A stretch of 64,000 nucleotides of DNA, taken from assembly GCF_003634455.1 (NCBI RefSeq), contig NZ_RBLC01000001.1, positions 1,189,927 through 1,253,926 of the forward strand. The letters run 5' to 3'. The position numbers were made by a program, and so were the translations under genes. Positions 8,211 to 15,565 of the stretch are shown here, in pieces. How positions within the stretch are numbered: position 1 is the first letter of the stretch; each line of letters starts with the position of its first letter. The stretch comes from Flavobacterium endophyticum (GTDB lineage: Bacteria > Bacteroidota > Bacteroidia > Flavobacteriales > Flavobacteriaceae). A model generated the notes under the pieces. It did no database searches, was not told where the DNA came from, and was given only the letters and a program-made list of their open reading frames with translations.

Positions 8211-9287
8211 ATGTTTGACAAAAATTGTAACAAAAACTGGTTCATGGAGTTTCTTATCGCTCCAAAATACAGGATATACAGGCATCTGCTGATTTTCGCT
8301 TATATGATTGCTATATTTATTGTCTCCAGAAACTCGTCGGAAGAGGTGGGGGATGATGATTATTTAAGAAGCATTATCTGGAACATTTATTTTCTAGCCA
8401 TGTTCTATCTGAACATGTATGTACTCATGCCTGCTTTTCTGTATAAAGGAAGGTACCTTACTTATATTTTCAGCCTAATTACTATTATCATCTGTTGCTA
8501 TCTCATAGCCACAGTGTTAACGGAAACCTTTATGAAAGGCTACGATTTTGTAAATGAAGCAAAGGAGAGCAACTCGTTCAAGAATTTTTTCGTAACAATC
8601 AACATGCTCACCCTCATGGTTTTTGCTTCTACATCGATCAAGCTGTTTCAGCGGTGGGCAAGAGACAGCGATAGGATCAACGAGCTGGAAAAAAACTCGC
8701 TCCAGATTGAACTGCGGGAACTGAAGAATCAGATCAATCCGCATTTTCTCTTCAATATGCTGAACAACGTGAATGTGCTCGTCAAAAAAAATCCAGACAA
8801 GGCGTCTACGATTATCATGAAACTTTCGGATTTCTTGAGATACCAGCTGTATGACAACAACCAGCATTCGGTACTGCTGCTGTCGGAAATCCAATTCCTG
8901 AACGATTTTATGGAACTGGAGAAAATCCGCCGCGACGATTTTAATTTCAACCTCAGCATACAGAACGAAAGCTCCAACGAAAATATGATTTCGCAGCTTG
9001 TGCTTCCGCCCAACTTGTTCATTACGTTTATTGAAAACGCGATCAAGCACAGTGCCGATGCCGACAGTCCTTCTAAAGTAGACGTGAGCTTTACGATTTA
9101 TAAAAAAGAACTGCGCTTTGTCTGTTCCAACACAAAACCTGCAGAGCCTATCGATAGCGACAAAAAGGGAGGCCTCGGACTGGCCAACATCAAGCGCAGG
9201 CTGGAACTTCTTTATGGCAAGGATTTCAGGCTCGAGATCGAAAATAATGACACCAACTATACAGCAACCTTAACCCTACCTATATGA
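8211..9287 (+). CDS. LytS/YehU-family sensor histidine kinase
   Basis: This is the membrane sensor of a two-component pair. The 358-residue protein has four hydrophobic segments (about 25-38, 56-76, 84-106 and 128-146) and a short coiled linker. A His_kinase domain with phospho-acceptor His178 in NQINPHFLFNMLNN follows, and an ATPase domain containing PPNLFITFIENAIKH and GGLGLANIKRRL. The NPHFLFN box is diagnostic for the family. There is no extracellular domain, so a signal would be sensed in or near the membrane. Its stop codon overlaps the start of the regulator gene by four bases, implying translational coupling. The direct repeats upstream suggest autoregulation. Confidence 0.93.
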   Translation: MFDKNCNKNWFMEFLIAPKYRIYRHLLIFAYMIAIFIVSRNSSEEVGDDDYLRSIIWNIYFLAMFYLNMYVLMPAFLYKGRYLTYIFSLITIIICCYLIATVLTETFMKGYDFVNEAKESNSFKNFFVTINMLTLMVFASTSIKLFQRWARDSDRINELEKNSLQIELRELKNQINPHFLFNMLNNVNVLVKKNPDKASTIIMKLSDFLRYQLYDNNQHSVLLLSEIQFLNDFMELEKIRRDDFNFNLSIQNESSNENMISQLVLPPNLFITFIENAIKHSADADSPSKVDVSFTIYKKELRFVCSNTKPAEPIDSDKKGGLGLANIKRRLELLYGKDFRLEIENNDTNYTATLTLPI

Positions 9288-10009
9288 ACTGCATAATCGT
9301 TGATGACGAGCCGTTGGCAAGAGAAGGAATGCTGCTACTGCTGCAAGACATTCCGGACCTGAATGTAATCGGGTGCTTCAATGGTGCCAAGAAAGCGCGC
9401 GAATTCATGCAAGAAAACCCCGTTGACTTGATTTTTCTGGACATACAGATGCCTGGAATCAATGGACTGGAATTTGCCGAATCGATTTCTGAAAACACCT
9501 TGATTATTTTTACTACGGCCTTCTCGCAATATGCCCTGAAAAGCTATGAGGTCGATGCCATAGATTATCTGGTCAAGCCGATCATCAAGAGCCGCTTGGA
9601 CAAATCCATAAAAAAAGCTTTTGCTTATAAAGAGCTTCTGGCCAATAAGGAAGGAAAAAGCACGCTCGAAAGCCTGGAACAAGATTTTATGCTCATCAAG
9701 TCGGATCGAAAATTTCACAAGATTCTTTTTCGCGACGTGCTCTATATCGAGGGACTGAAAGATTATGTCGTGATTTATGCCAACGACAGCAAGATCATCA
9801 CGGCCATGAACCTCAAGACCATTTCGCAGCATTTGCCGGAAGCCCAATTCGTAAGGGTCAGCAAATCGTATATGGTCAACGTGCAGCACATTGATTCTTT
9901 TGACAACCACACAATCCATATAAAAACCTCAGAAATTCCGATCGGAGATGTTTTCCGAAAAAAATTCCTGGAGCAGTATTTAGGAAAGAATATTTCCGAC
10001 CGATTATAA
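9284..10009 (+). CDS. LytTR-family response regulator
   Basis: The 241-residue partner of the kinase has a receiver domain (1-120, acidic pocket DDE at 7-9, phospho-acceptor Asp53 in FLDIQMPG, conserved Lys in YLVKPI). A linker and a LytTR DNA-binding domain follow (about 140-235, with FRDVLYIEGLKDYVVIY and FVRVSKSYMVN). LytTR domains bind direct repeats in DNA, and a perfect 13-bp repeat pair lies in front of the operon at 8115-8148. Translation is coupled to the kinase through an ATGA overlap. The next gene, 22 bp downstream, encodes an outer-membrane protein that may be the regulated output or simply a co-transcribed cargo. Confidence 0.94.
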   Translation: MNCIIVDDEPLAREGMLLLLQDIPDLNVIGCFNGAKKAREFMQENPVDLIFLDIQMPGINGLEFAESISENTLIIFTTAFSQYALKSYEVDAIDYLVKPIIKSRLDKSIKKAFAYKELLANKEGKSTLESLEQDFMLIKSDRKFHKILFRDVLYIEGLKDYVVIYANDSKIITAMNLKTISQHLPEAQFVRVSKSYMVNVQHIDSFDNHTIHIKTSEIPIGDVFRKKFLEQYLGKNISDRL

Positions 10010-10031
10010 CAAACCTTTTTATAAACAAGCT

Positions 10032-11024
10032 ATGAAATTAAAGTTTTTGCCATTGGCAGTATTCTTTTGCGCATTCGTGAATGCTCAAGAAAACGAAGAA
10101 TTGAAGGAAAAAGTAAAGGAAGCCGTGACAGATCGATTTCCTACGACGCGCTTTCTGGACATCCAGTACCAGCAATATCTCCCGACCGACTTTGACTCGG
10201 AACTGTTTGACAGGGCCTTTGAAGAAGGGGAAATCAAGAACCATTATCGACTGAATGCCAATACCAATTTTACCATCTTCTCTAAGCCAAGATGGAACAT
10301 CACGACTTCGCTCAACTACAAATATGAGGCTTTTGAGCTTAATGATGTAGAAAATGTTGCCGGCGATGCAATTGCTCCTTACAACAAAAATGTAGATTTC
10401 CACTACCTTTCTGCCACATTGAGCTTTTCGTATTTTGCCAGGCTGTTTAACAAGCCGTTTATCTACAATGCCAGCTTTACGGCAGACGGTTCTGAAAAAG
10501 ATGTAGAGCGATTAAAAGGTTTTGTAGGTGCTTCGATTATCTTGAAAAAAACAGAAAGAACGATGATTGGTGTGGGTGCCGTTATCTTTATCGACCCTGC
10601 TTCTCCGATTCCGGTCGCTCCTACCTTTATCATGGAGCATAAGTTCAAAAACTCGCCTTGGGTCATGGATTTGATCCTTCCGCAGCGCCTTTTGTTTCAC
10701 AGGCCGCTATTTGAAAACGGAAAGCTTTCTTTGGGAACTGAATTGAACGGTGACGGATTCTATGTCTACAATAAAGCGCCAGGTTTTGCCGATGTTTATG
10801 ATTACCGCGTTTTAGAACTGCGTTCCGGAATTACATACGAACACCGCATCAATACTACGATTATTGCTACATTCAAGACAGGCTTGTCGAATGTGTTTAA
10901 TTCGAGATTATCCGAAAGAGGCGAAAACACCAACGATTATATCTTTTCGACCAAACAGGACTCTACAGGCTATTTCAGTCTCGGAATTTCTTTTATGCCT
11001 AATTTCAAGAAGAAAAAAGAATAA
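10032..11024 (+). CDS. Outer-membrane beta-barrel-like protein (DUF6268-like)
   Basis: The 330-residue protein has a signal peptide (MKLKFLPLAVFFCAFVNAQ), a short charged segment (about 20-50) and then alternating amphipathic beta strands rich in aromatics and glycine (NYKYEAFEL, LSATLSFSYFARL, LELRSGITYEHR, TGYFSLGISF). This is the pattern of a barrel of roughly 12 strands. The general look matches DUF6268-type outer-membrane proteins, which have no assigned role; this is from memory and not tested. It follows the LytTR regulator by 22 bp on the same strand, so it is probably the third gene of the operon. Confidence 0.7.
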   Translation: MKLKFLPLAVFFCAFVNAQENEELKEKVKEAVTDRFPTTRFLDIQYQQYLPTDFDSELFDRAFEEGEIKNHYRLNANTNFTIFSKPRWNITTSLNYKYEAFELNDVENVAGDAIAPYNKNVDFHYLSATLSFSYFARLFNKPFIYNASFTADGSEKDVERLKGFVGASIILKKTERTMIGVGAVIFIDPASPIPVAPTFIMEHKFKNSPWVMDLILPQRLLFHRPLFENGKLSLGTELNGDGFYVYNKAPGFADVYDYRVLELRSGITYEHRINTTIIATFKTGLSNVFNSRLSERGENTNDYIFSTKQDSTGYFSLGISFMPNFKKKKE

Positions 11025-11029
11025 GGCTA

Positions 11030-11926
11030 TTATCCCATCACTTCTATAAATATCTTTTTAATCAAGGCAATCTCGTCCGCGTAGATTGTCTTTTTTCGTG
11101 TGGCAAAATGGAGCGTATTCTCTAGCGGGGTCTTCCCTTTCCAGACCATCTTGATCAGTCCGCTCTCGATTTCTTTTTTGCACAAGAAATCAGGAATTAC
11201 CGCCAGTCCCTGTCCGCTGCTCAGGCAACGCACGATAGAATTCAAGTTCGGGACGATATAATTGGGACGGAAGTCAGGGTATTTGTTAAAGTTCAGTTGC
11301 CAAAACCGTCTCAAGTGTTCCATATCGCCCGTCGTACCGTACCATTTCTGCTCTTTCAGCCAAGCCTCTATTCCTTCTATGTCGCATGCTTTTTCCAAGG
11401 CGTCAAATGTAGCGACATCAATATCATTGCCTCCCACCAATACGATGGTTTCTGACGAAAACGGCTGGTAGTCGATGCTGCTCTTCGGAACCATCTGCGG
11501 CGTGATGATAATATCCAGAATGCCTTTTTCCAAGTTCTCTACCATTTCCGGATATTCCCCGAACTGGATGATGACGTTGAATGGCAATGTAGAAATATAC
11601 TGCTCAAGCGTAATCTGGAAAGTCTCAAAGCACATTCCTACGCTGATAGTGGGCGTGTGTTTTTCGGTACTCCGCTGGAAATTCTTTTCGGCTTCTTCCA
11701 GCTTGGTCATCGCTTCGATGATAAAATTATAAAGGACCTTTCCTCTTTCCGTTGGCACCATCTTGCGGCCCGTGCGGTCAAACAATTTATAGCCCACATA
11801 ATTTTCCAGCGAGCTCAAGTGCAAACTCACTCCTGGCTGGGAAATAAACAATACTTCAGCAGCTCCCGTTAGCGTTCCCGATTTGTAGACCGCCTTAAAT
11901 GTCCGGTACCATTCTAGATTTACCAT
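11030..11926 (-). CDS. LysR-family transcriptional regulator
   Basis: This regulator of about 298 residues has an N-terminal winged HTH (MVNLEWYRTFKAVYKSGTLTGAAEVLFISQPGVSLHL) and a substrate-binding domain (about 90-298). I chose the ATG at 11926 over an upstream in-frame ATG at 11953: a good -7 element, TACCTTTGC on the minus strand, occupies 11958-11950, so an 11953 start would lie inside the promoter. The conserved LysR sequence also begins right at 11926. The gene diverges from the mdaB-like operon, the classic arrangement in which a LysR protein controls the neighbouring operon in response to its substrate, here perhaps a quinone or electrophile. It is convergent with the outer-membrane gene at 10032, separated by 5 bp. 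Confidence 0.92.
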   Translation of the reverse strand: MVNLEWYRTFKAVYKSGTLTGAAEVLFISQPGVSLHLSSLENYVGYKLFDRTGRKMVPTERGKVLYNFIIEAMTKLEEAEKNFQRSTEKHTPTISVGMCFETFQITLEQYISTLPFNVIIQFGEYPEMVENLEKGILDIIITPQMVPKSSIDYQPFSSETIVLVGGNDIDVATFDALEKACDIEGIEAWLKEQKWYGTTGDMEHLRRFWQLNFNKYPDFRPNYIVPNLNSIVRCLSSGQGLAVIPDFLCKKEIESGLIKMVWKGKTPLENTLHFATRKKTIYADEIALIKKIFIEVMG

Positions 11927-11949
11927 GATCAAACTATTATAATTCTGAT

Positions 11950-12003
11950 GCAAAGGTATGAATTAAGTTATTTTAATAATAGATAATGCCGCCGTAAATT
12001 TGC
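11950..12003. promoter_or_regulatory. Divergent promoters with a palindromic candidate LysR site
   Basis: The minus-strand -7 element TACCTTTGC (11958-11950) serves the LysR gene, and the plus-strand TAAATTTGC (11995-12003) serves the reductase operon. Both match TAnnTTTGC exactly. Between them ATTAA-N6-TTAAT (11962-11977) forms an AT-rich dyad, a plausible operator for the LysR protein. No -33 motif was found. Confidence 0.65.
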
Positions 12004-12026
12004 ATCATCAATTAGATAGAAGACTT

Positions 12027-12620
12027 ATGAAAAAAATATTTATCATTAATGGAGGTCAAAAATTTGGCCATTCGGGCGGAAGGTTCAACGAAACCATCTC
12101 GCAAGAAACTTTGAATTTTTTTAAAAACAATCCCAACTTTGAAGTGAAGCTGACCGATATCAACCACGACTATGACCCTGCCGAAGAAGTACAGAAGTTT
12201 GTCTGGGCCGATGTCATCATCTACCATACGCCGATCTGGTGGTTCCAAGTGCCGCACGACTTCAAGAAATATATAGATGTGGTCTTTACGGAAGGGCATG
12301 CGACAGGAATTTACAACAGCGACGGCCGTTCTTCTCAAAACCCTGCCATCAACTACGGAACCGGAGGCATGCTGCACGGCAGAAAATACATGCTCACGAC
12401 TTCATGGAATGCGCCGAAAGAAGCCTTTACGCTTCCGGGAGAGTTCTTTTCGCAAAAAAGCGTCGATGACGGACCGTTGTTTGGCTTTCACCGCATGAAT
12501 GCTTTTACCGGAATGACGCCTCTGGAAAGCATGCATTTTCATGATATCGAGAAAAATGCCGACGTCGCCAGAGACTTGAAATTGTATAACGAGCACTTGA
12601 GCAAAATCTTCATAAACTAA
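12027..12620 (+). CDS. mdaB: MdaB-like NAD(P)H:quinone reductase (flavodoxin fold)
   Basis: This FAD-dependent flavodoxin-fold enzyme of 197 residues resembles E. coli MdaB, which reduces quinones by two electrons and protects against quinone redox cycling. Visible landmarks are IFIINGGQKFGHSGGRFN at the N-terminus, IIYHTPIWWFQVP (about 70-82), YGTGGMLHGRKYMLTTSWNAP, and GFHRMNAFTGM near the C-terminus. The start is ATG 12027. A longer frame from 12000 would begin within the -7 element at 11995-12003 and cannot be transcribed from it. The gene is first in a three-gene operon with a YgiN-like monooxygenase (3-bp gap) and an aldo-keto reductase. The mdaB-ygiN pairing is also found in E. coli. 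Confidence 0.88.
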   Translation: MKKIFIINGGQKFGHSGGRFNETISQETLNFFKNNPNFEVKLTDINHDYDPAEEVQKFVWADVIIYHTPIWWFQVPHDFKKYIDVVFTEGHATGIYNSDGRSSQNPAINYGTGGMLHGRKYMLTTSWNAPKEAFTLPGEFFSQKSVDDGPLFGFHRMNAFTGMTPLESMHFHDIEKNADVARDLKLYNEHLSKIFIN

Positions 12621-12622
12621 TC

Positions 12623-12913
12623 ATGGCTATACATTTGACCGCAATAATCAAAAGCAGGCCCGAGCATACGGAAGAGGTAAAAACCTACCTGCTGAACATG
12701 GCGTTGCATTCTAAAAAAGAAGAAGCCTGCCTTCAATACGACCTGCACCAGAATAATGAGGAGCCGAGCATTTTTGTGTTCCATGAAATCTGGAAAGATG
12801 CAAAAGGACTGGAAGAGCATAATGCAAAGCCGTACATTCAAGATTTCGTAAAGGCCTCGGAAGCGCTTCTGGAAGAAAACGTAATTATTTATAAAACACA
12901 AAAAATAGGATAA
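12623..12913 (+). CDS. Antibiotic biosynthesis monooxygenase family protein (YgiN-like quinol monooxygenase)
   Basis: This 96-residue protein has the compact ferredoxin-like fold of the ABM family: IHLTAIIKSRPEH at the start, CLQYDLHQNNEEPSIFVFHEIW in the middle (the strand pair with the conserved His/Glu), and HNAKPYIQDF in the C-terminal helix. E. coli YgiN oxidises menadiol and forms a quinone redox cycle with MdaB. The same adjacency here supports that role. The stop overlaps the next start by one base (TAATG), which implies translational coupling with the aldo-keto reductase. Confidence 0.87.
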   Translation: MAIHLTAIIKSRPEHTEEVKTYLLNMALHSKKEEACLQYDLHQNNEEPSIFVFHEIWKDAKGLEEHNAKPYIQDFVKASEALLEENVIIYKTQKIG

Positions 12914-13896
12914 TGGACTATCGAAAATTAGGAAGTTCGGATTTGGAATTATCGGCTATCACTTACGGAGCTTTTGCCATTGGCGGCAACATGTGGGGCG
13001 GCAACGAAAAGCAGGATTCTATTGCTGCGGTACATGCTTCGCTGGACCACGGCGTTACTTCACTAGATACGGCTCCTTTCTACGGTATGGGATTGAGCGA
13101 AGAATTGATCGGGGAAGCCATCAAAGGGAAAAACCGCGACAAGCTACAGCTGCTTACAAAATTCGGCCTCGTATGGGACGGAAGCAATAACGGAAAGGGA
13201 GATTATTTCTTTGATGCTTCTGCAGACGGAAAAACATTTCCAGTCTATAAATATGCTTCAAAAGCAAATATCATCAAAGAACTGGAAGAGAGCCTGAAAC
13301 GCCTCGGTACCGATTATATCGACCTGTTGCAGATTCACTGGCCCGACTCGACTACGCCGATTGACGAGACGATGGAAACTTTAAATCTTTTGATGGAGCA
13401 AGGAAAAATCCGCGCTGCAGGCGTCTGCAACTACGACCTTTCGCAATTGAAAGAAGCAGAAAAAACAATACAGCTGGCTTCGAACCAAGTTTCGTACAGC
13501 ATGCTAAACAGGGCTATCGAAAAAGACATCGTGCCTTATGCTGTTGAGAAAAACATGGGAATCATCGCCTACAGCCCTATGGAAAGAGGACTGCTGACCG
13601 GAAAATATTTTAAGGAGGCCAAGCTACAGTCTGACGATCATAGAAACGGCTACTTCGGACAGTTTTCTGCCGAAAGTGTCAAAGCGCTTTTAGACAAGAT
13701 CGAGCCGATTGCGCAAAACAAGAACGCTTCTTTGTCGCAACTGGTCTTGCGATGGACAAGCTTGCAGCCGGGAATCAGCGTAGTGCTGGCAGGCGCAAGA
13801 AATGCGACACAGGCTATCGAAAACGCAAAAGCCGCAGCAGTTTCCATCACTGCCGACGAAATGAAATTTATTAATGATGCGATACTAGAAATGTAA
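12913..13896 (+). CDS. Aldo/keto reductase
   Basis: This NADPH-dependent (beta/alpha)8 reductase has 327 residues, usual for the family. Recognisable elements are the catalytic Asp/Tyr segment SLDTAPFYGMGLSEELIG (about 50-67), the catalytic Lys in LLTKFGLVWD (about 80), the His in DLLQIHWPD, and the cofactor-binding QVSYSMLNR and VVLAGARNATQAIENAKA regions. It resembles the YajO/Tas-like group that reduces aldehydes and ketones. It is the last gene of the LysR-linked operon with a quinone reductase and a quinol monooxygenase, pointing to detoxification of reactive carbonyls and quinones. A hairpin (13935-13964) follows. Confidence 0.9.
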   Translation: MDYRKLGSSDLELSAITYGAFAIGGNMWGGNEKQDSIAAVHASLDHGVTSLDTAPFYGMGLSEELIGEAIKGKNRDKLQLLTKFGLVWDGSNNGKGDYFFDASADGKTFPVYKYASKANIIKELEESLKRLGTDYIDLLQIHWPDSTTPIDETMETLNLLMEQGKIRAAGVCNYDLSQLKEAEKTIQLASNQVSYSMLNRAIEKDIVPYAVEKNMGIIAYSPMERGLLTGKYFKEAKLQSDDHRNGYFGQFSAESVKALLDKIEPIAQNKNASLSQLVLRWTSLQPGISVVLAGARNATQAIENAKAAAVSITADEMKFINDAILEM

Positions 13897-13934
13897 GGAT
13901 GGGCTCCAATAGCAATCTGCTTTTTTAGTAAATT

Positions 13935-13964
13935 TACCCAGCTCTATTCAAAAAGGGCTGGGTA
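13935..13964 (+). terminator. Hairpin terminator after the aldo/keto reductase operon
   Basis: An 8-bp perfect stem TACCCAGC/GCTGGGTA (13935-13942 with 13957-13964) is followed by TTTT. It lies between the aldo-keto reductase stop and the Crp/Fnr start. Confidence 0.6.
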
Positions 13965-13981
13965 TTTTAGTTTACAAAAAG

Positions 13982-14578
13982 ATGATTGAAGAACAACTTC
14001 TGTTGGCGTTCGGCGCTCATACAATCGTACTCAAAAAAGGAGAAATACTTTTTGAGGAAGGCGCTACTGCGAAATATTTTTTCCAAGTACATTCTGGAGA
14101 AATCAAGATGAACAATTTCAACGACGAAGGCAAGGAATTTATCCAAAGCATCTTTGGCGAAGGAAACTGTTTTGGCGAGCCGCCTTTGTTTATCGACAAG
14201 CCTTATCCAGCCAATGCTGTTGCTATTGCCGATTCTGAAATTTATGCCATCTCAAAAGAATCGTTTTTCAAATTGCTGTATTCAAATCCCGAAGCGCACC
14301 TGAACATGACGGTCAATCTTGCCCAGCGTCTTTATTACAAATCGGTCATGGCTTCCGAAATTTCTTCTCAAGAACCAGAACACCGTATCTTAAAGCTGAT
14401 TGATTATTTTAAGGAGTCTATCAGCCAAATACAACCCGATGAAAAATACAGAGTAGATCTCACCCGCCAGCAGATTGCCGACCTGACCGGACTGAGGGTC
14501 GAAACCGTAATCCGCTCCATAAAATCACTCGAAAAAAAGGGACTGCTTTTGATCGAAAACCGAAAAGTTTTTCGATAG
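13982..14578 (+). CDS. Crp/Fnr-family transcriptional regulator
   Basis: The 198-residue protein has a cyclic-nucleotide-binding-like beta-roll (about 10-120, with KKGEILFEEGATAKYFFQVHSGEIK and EGNCFGEPPLF) and a C-terminal winged helix (about 145-198, TRQQIADLTGLRVETVIRSIKSLEKKGLL). It contains a single cysteine, so it cannot carry the 4Fe-4S cluster of oxygen-sensing FNR. The effector may be a nucleotide, heme or something unknown. The recognition helix sequence (RVETVIRSI) is typical of flavobacterial Crp/Fnr proteins. A perfect dyad TATGA-N6-TCATA lies directly downstream in front of the small membrane protein gene, which is therefore the likely target. Confidence 0.92.
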   Translation: MIEEQLLLAFGAHTIVLKKGEILFEEGATAKYFFQVHSGEIKMNNFNDEGKEFIQSIFGEGNCFGEPPLFIDKPYPANAVAIADSEIYAISKESFFKLLYSNPEAHLNMTVNLAQRLYYKSVMASEISSQEPEHRILKLIDYFKESISQIQPDEKYRVDLTRQQIADLTGLRVETVIRSIKSLEKKGLLLIENRKVFR

Positions 14579-14603
14579 TTTTTTTTGCAATTATTTCACC
14601 TAA

Positions 14604-14619
14604 TATGATTTAAGTCATA
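14604..14619 (+). promoter_or_regulatory. Candidate Crp/Fnr operator
   Basis: TATGA-TTTAAG-TCATA is a perfect 16-bp dyad in the TGA-N6-TCA format typical of the Crp/Fnr superfamily, with a Crp/Fnr gene immediately upstream. Its centre lies about 43 bp before the start site predicted from the -7 element at 14642-14649, the position expected for a class II activator. Confidence 0.6.
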
Positions 14620-14641
14620 AAATGCTGGCGGGATGTGTAGC

Positions 14642-14649
14642 TAACTTTG
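14642..14649 (+). promoter_or_regulatory. -7 promoter element of the small membrane protein gene
   Basis: TAACTTTG is an exact match to the Bacteroidota -7 consensus TAnnTTTG and lies 27 bp before the ATG at 14677. No TTG -33 element was found at normal spacing, consistent with a promoter that depends on an activator bound at 14604-14619. Confidence 0.6.
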
Positions 14650-14676
14650 TTACTATAATTCTAAAGCACTTTTATC

Positions 14677-14970
14677 ATGAAAACATATCATAATTATCTG
14701 GAAGGTTACAAACGAGGTCTTATCGGTTTTGCTACATTGAGCATTCTTGCCCAAAGCTGTCTAGGTTCTATTGCCGCAATGCTTATTCTTATGGGAGGAA
14801 CTTCAGTCGGACAAATGATACAGTTATTTTTTGTCACCATCTTCTGTATGGGATTTAACGGAGCCGTCTTGTCTCAGCAAAAACCAAAATTTGTATTCGC
14901 AACACTTATCATCAGCGTCACGCTTAGTATTGTCTTTTCAATCGCAAACCTGCTTTCTTTGATAGGGTAA
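14677..14970 (+). CDS. Small membrane protein of unknown function
   Basis: The 97-residue product has three hydrophobic helices (about 14-37, 47-63 and 70-95) with short loops. The N-terminus, MKTYHNYLEGYKRGLIG, is probably cytoplasmic. I recognise no family motif. It appears to be monocistronic, with its own promoter and a strong terminator immediately after the stop. The Crp/Fnr-type dyad in front of it and the adjacent Crp/Fnr gene suggest that it is expressed under the condition that regulator senses. Confidence 0.75.
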   Translation: MKTYHNYLEGYKRGLIGFATLSILAQSCLGSIAAMLILMGGTSVGQMIQLFFVTIFCMGFNGAVLSQQKPKFVFATLIISVTLSIVFSIANLLSLIG

Positions 14971-14988
14971 TGGGCTATACTAAAACAG

Positions 14989-15017
14989 AAAAGCCTCCAA
15001 GATTATTGGAGGCTTTT
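14989..15017. terminator. Shared bidirectional terminator
   Basis: A perfect 12-bp stem (14989-15000 with 15006-15017, core AAAGCCTCC/GGAGGCTTT) and a 5-base loop lie between two convergent genes, with A and T runs on the outer flanks. It can serve both. Confidence 0.9.
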
Positions 15018-15036
15018 TTATTGGGAATGTAGCTGT

Positions 15037-15510
15037 TTATGCTTTTGGTAATGGCTGTCCGACAGCAACATCGCATCTGTGGCCTGGCTGTCCGTGTGGT
15101 GGATTCATACCTGGTGCAGTTACGACATTTGCATTGTTCACCGGCGTTACTGTAGTTGGAGCGGCAGTTGCAGTCGGCTGTGTTGGTTGCGGCTGCGCCG
15201 CTGGTTTTTGTCCTGGAGGCGAATTTAACGGAGCCCCTACAGGAATATCGCATCTGTGCCCTGGCTGTCCGTGTGGCGGATTCATACCTGGAGCCGTAGC
15301 TGTAGCCTGTGGCTGAATCTGCTGTGGCTGTGCTTGCACCGTTTGCGGCTGAGCAGTAACCGGAACTTGTCCGTCTGCAGGAGCAGCTGCCGGATCTGCT
15401 GCAACAGCTTCTGCTGGCGCTGCACTTTCTTGAGGCTCTAATTCTTTTTTACATGAAGTCATGAACAGTGAAACTGCCAAAAGCGAGCCAGCTATTATTT
15501 TTGTTTTCAT
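15037..15510 (-). CDS. Proline/alanine/glutamine-rich lipoprotein with duplicated GMNPPHGQPGHRCD motif
   Basis: The 157-residue lipoprotein has a signal peptide with lipobox FMTSC (lipidated Cys20) and a disordered Ala/Pro/Gln-rich linker. The motif PGMNPPHGQPGHRCD occurs twice (about 74-88 and 133-147, a 59-residue offset), each time followed by a VG-P-L segment. Each motif has two histidines and one cysteine and could bind a metal or hold a cofactor. I do not know a function, although the motif looks like a conserved flavobacterial element. It is monocistronic and faces the small membrane protein across a shared terminator. Confidence 0.8.
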   Translation of the reverse strand: MKTKIIAGSLLAVSLFMTSCKKELEPQESAAPAEAVAADPAAAPADGQVPVTAQPQTVQAQPQQIQPQATATAPGMNPPHGQPGHRCDIPVGAPLNSPPGQKPAAQPQPTQPTATAAPTTVTPVNNANVVTAPGMNPPHGQPGHRCDVAVGQPLPKA

Positions 15511-15565
15511 TGTTAGTTTTTTAAATTAAGAATTCAAATATAAGCGTTTCAGATGATTATCTATG

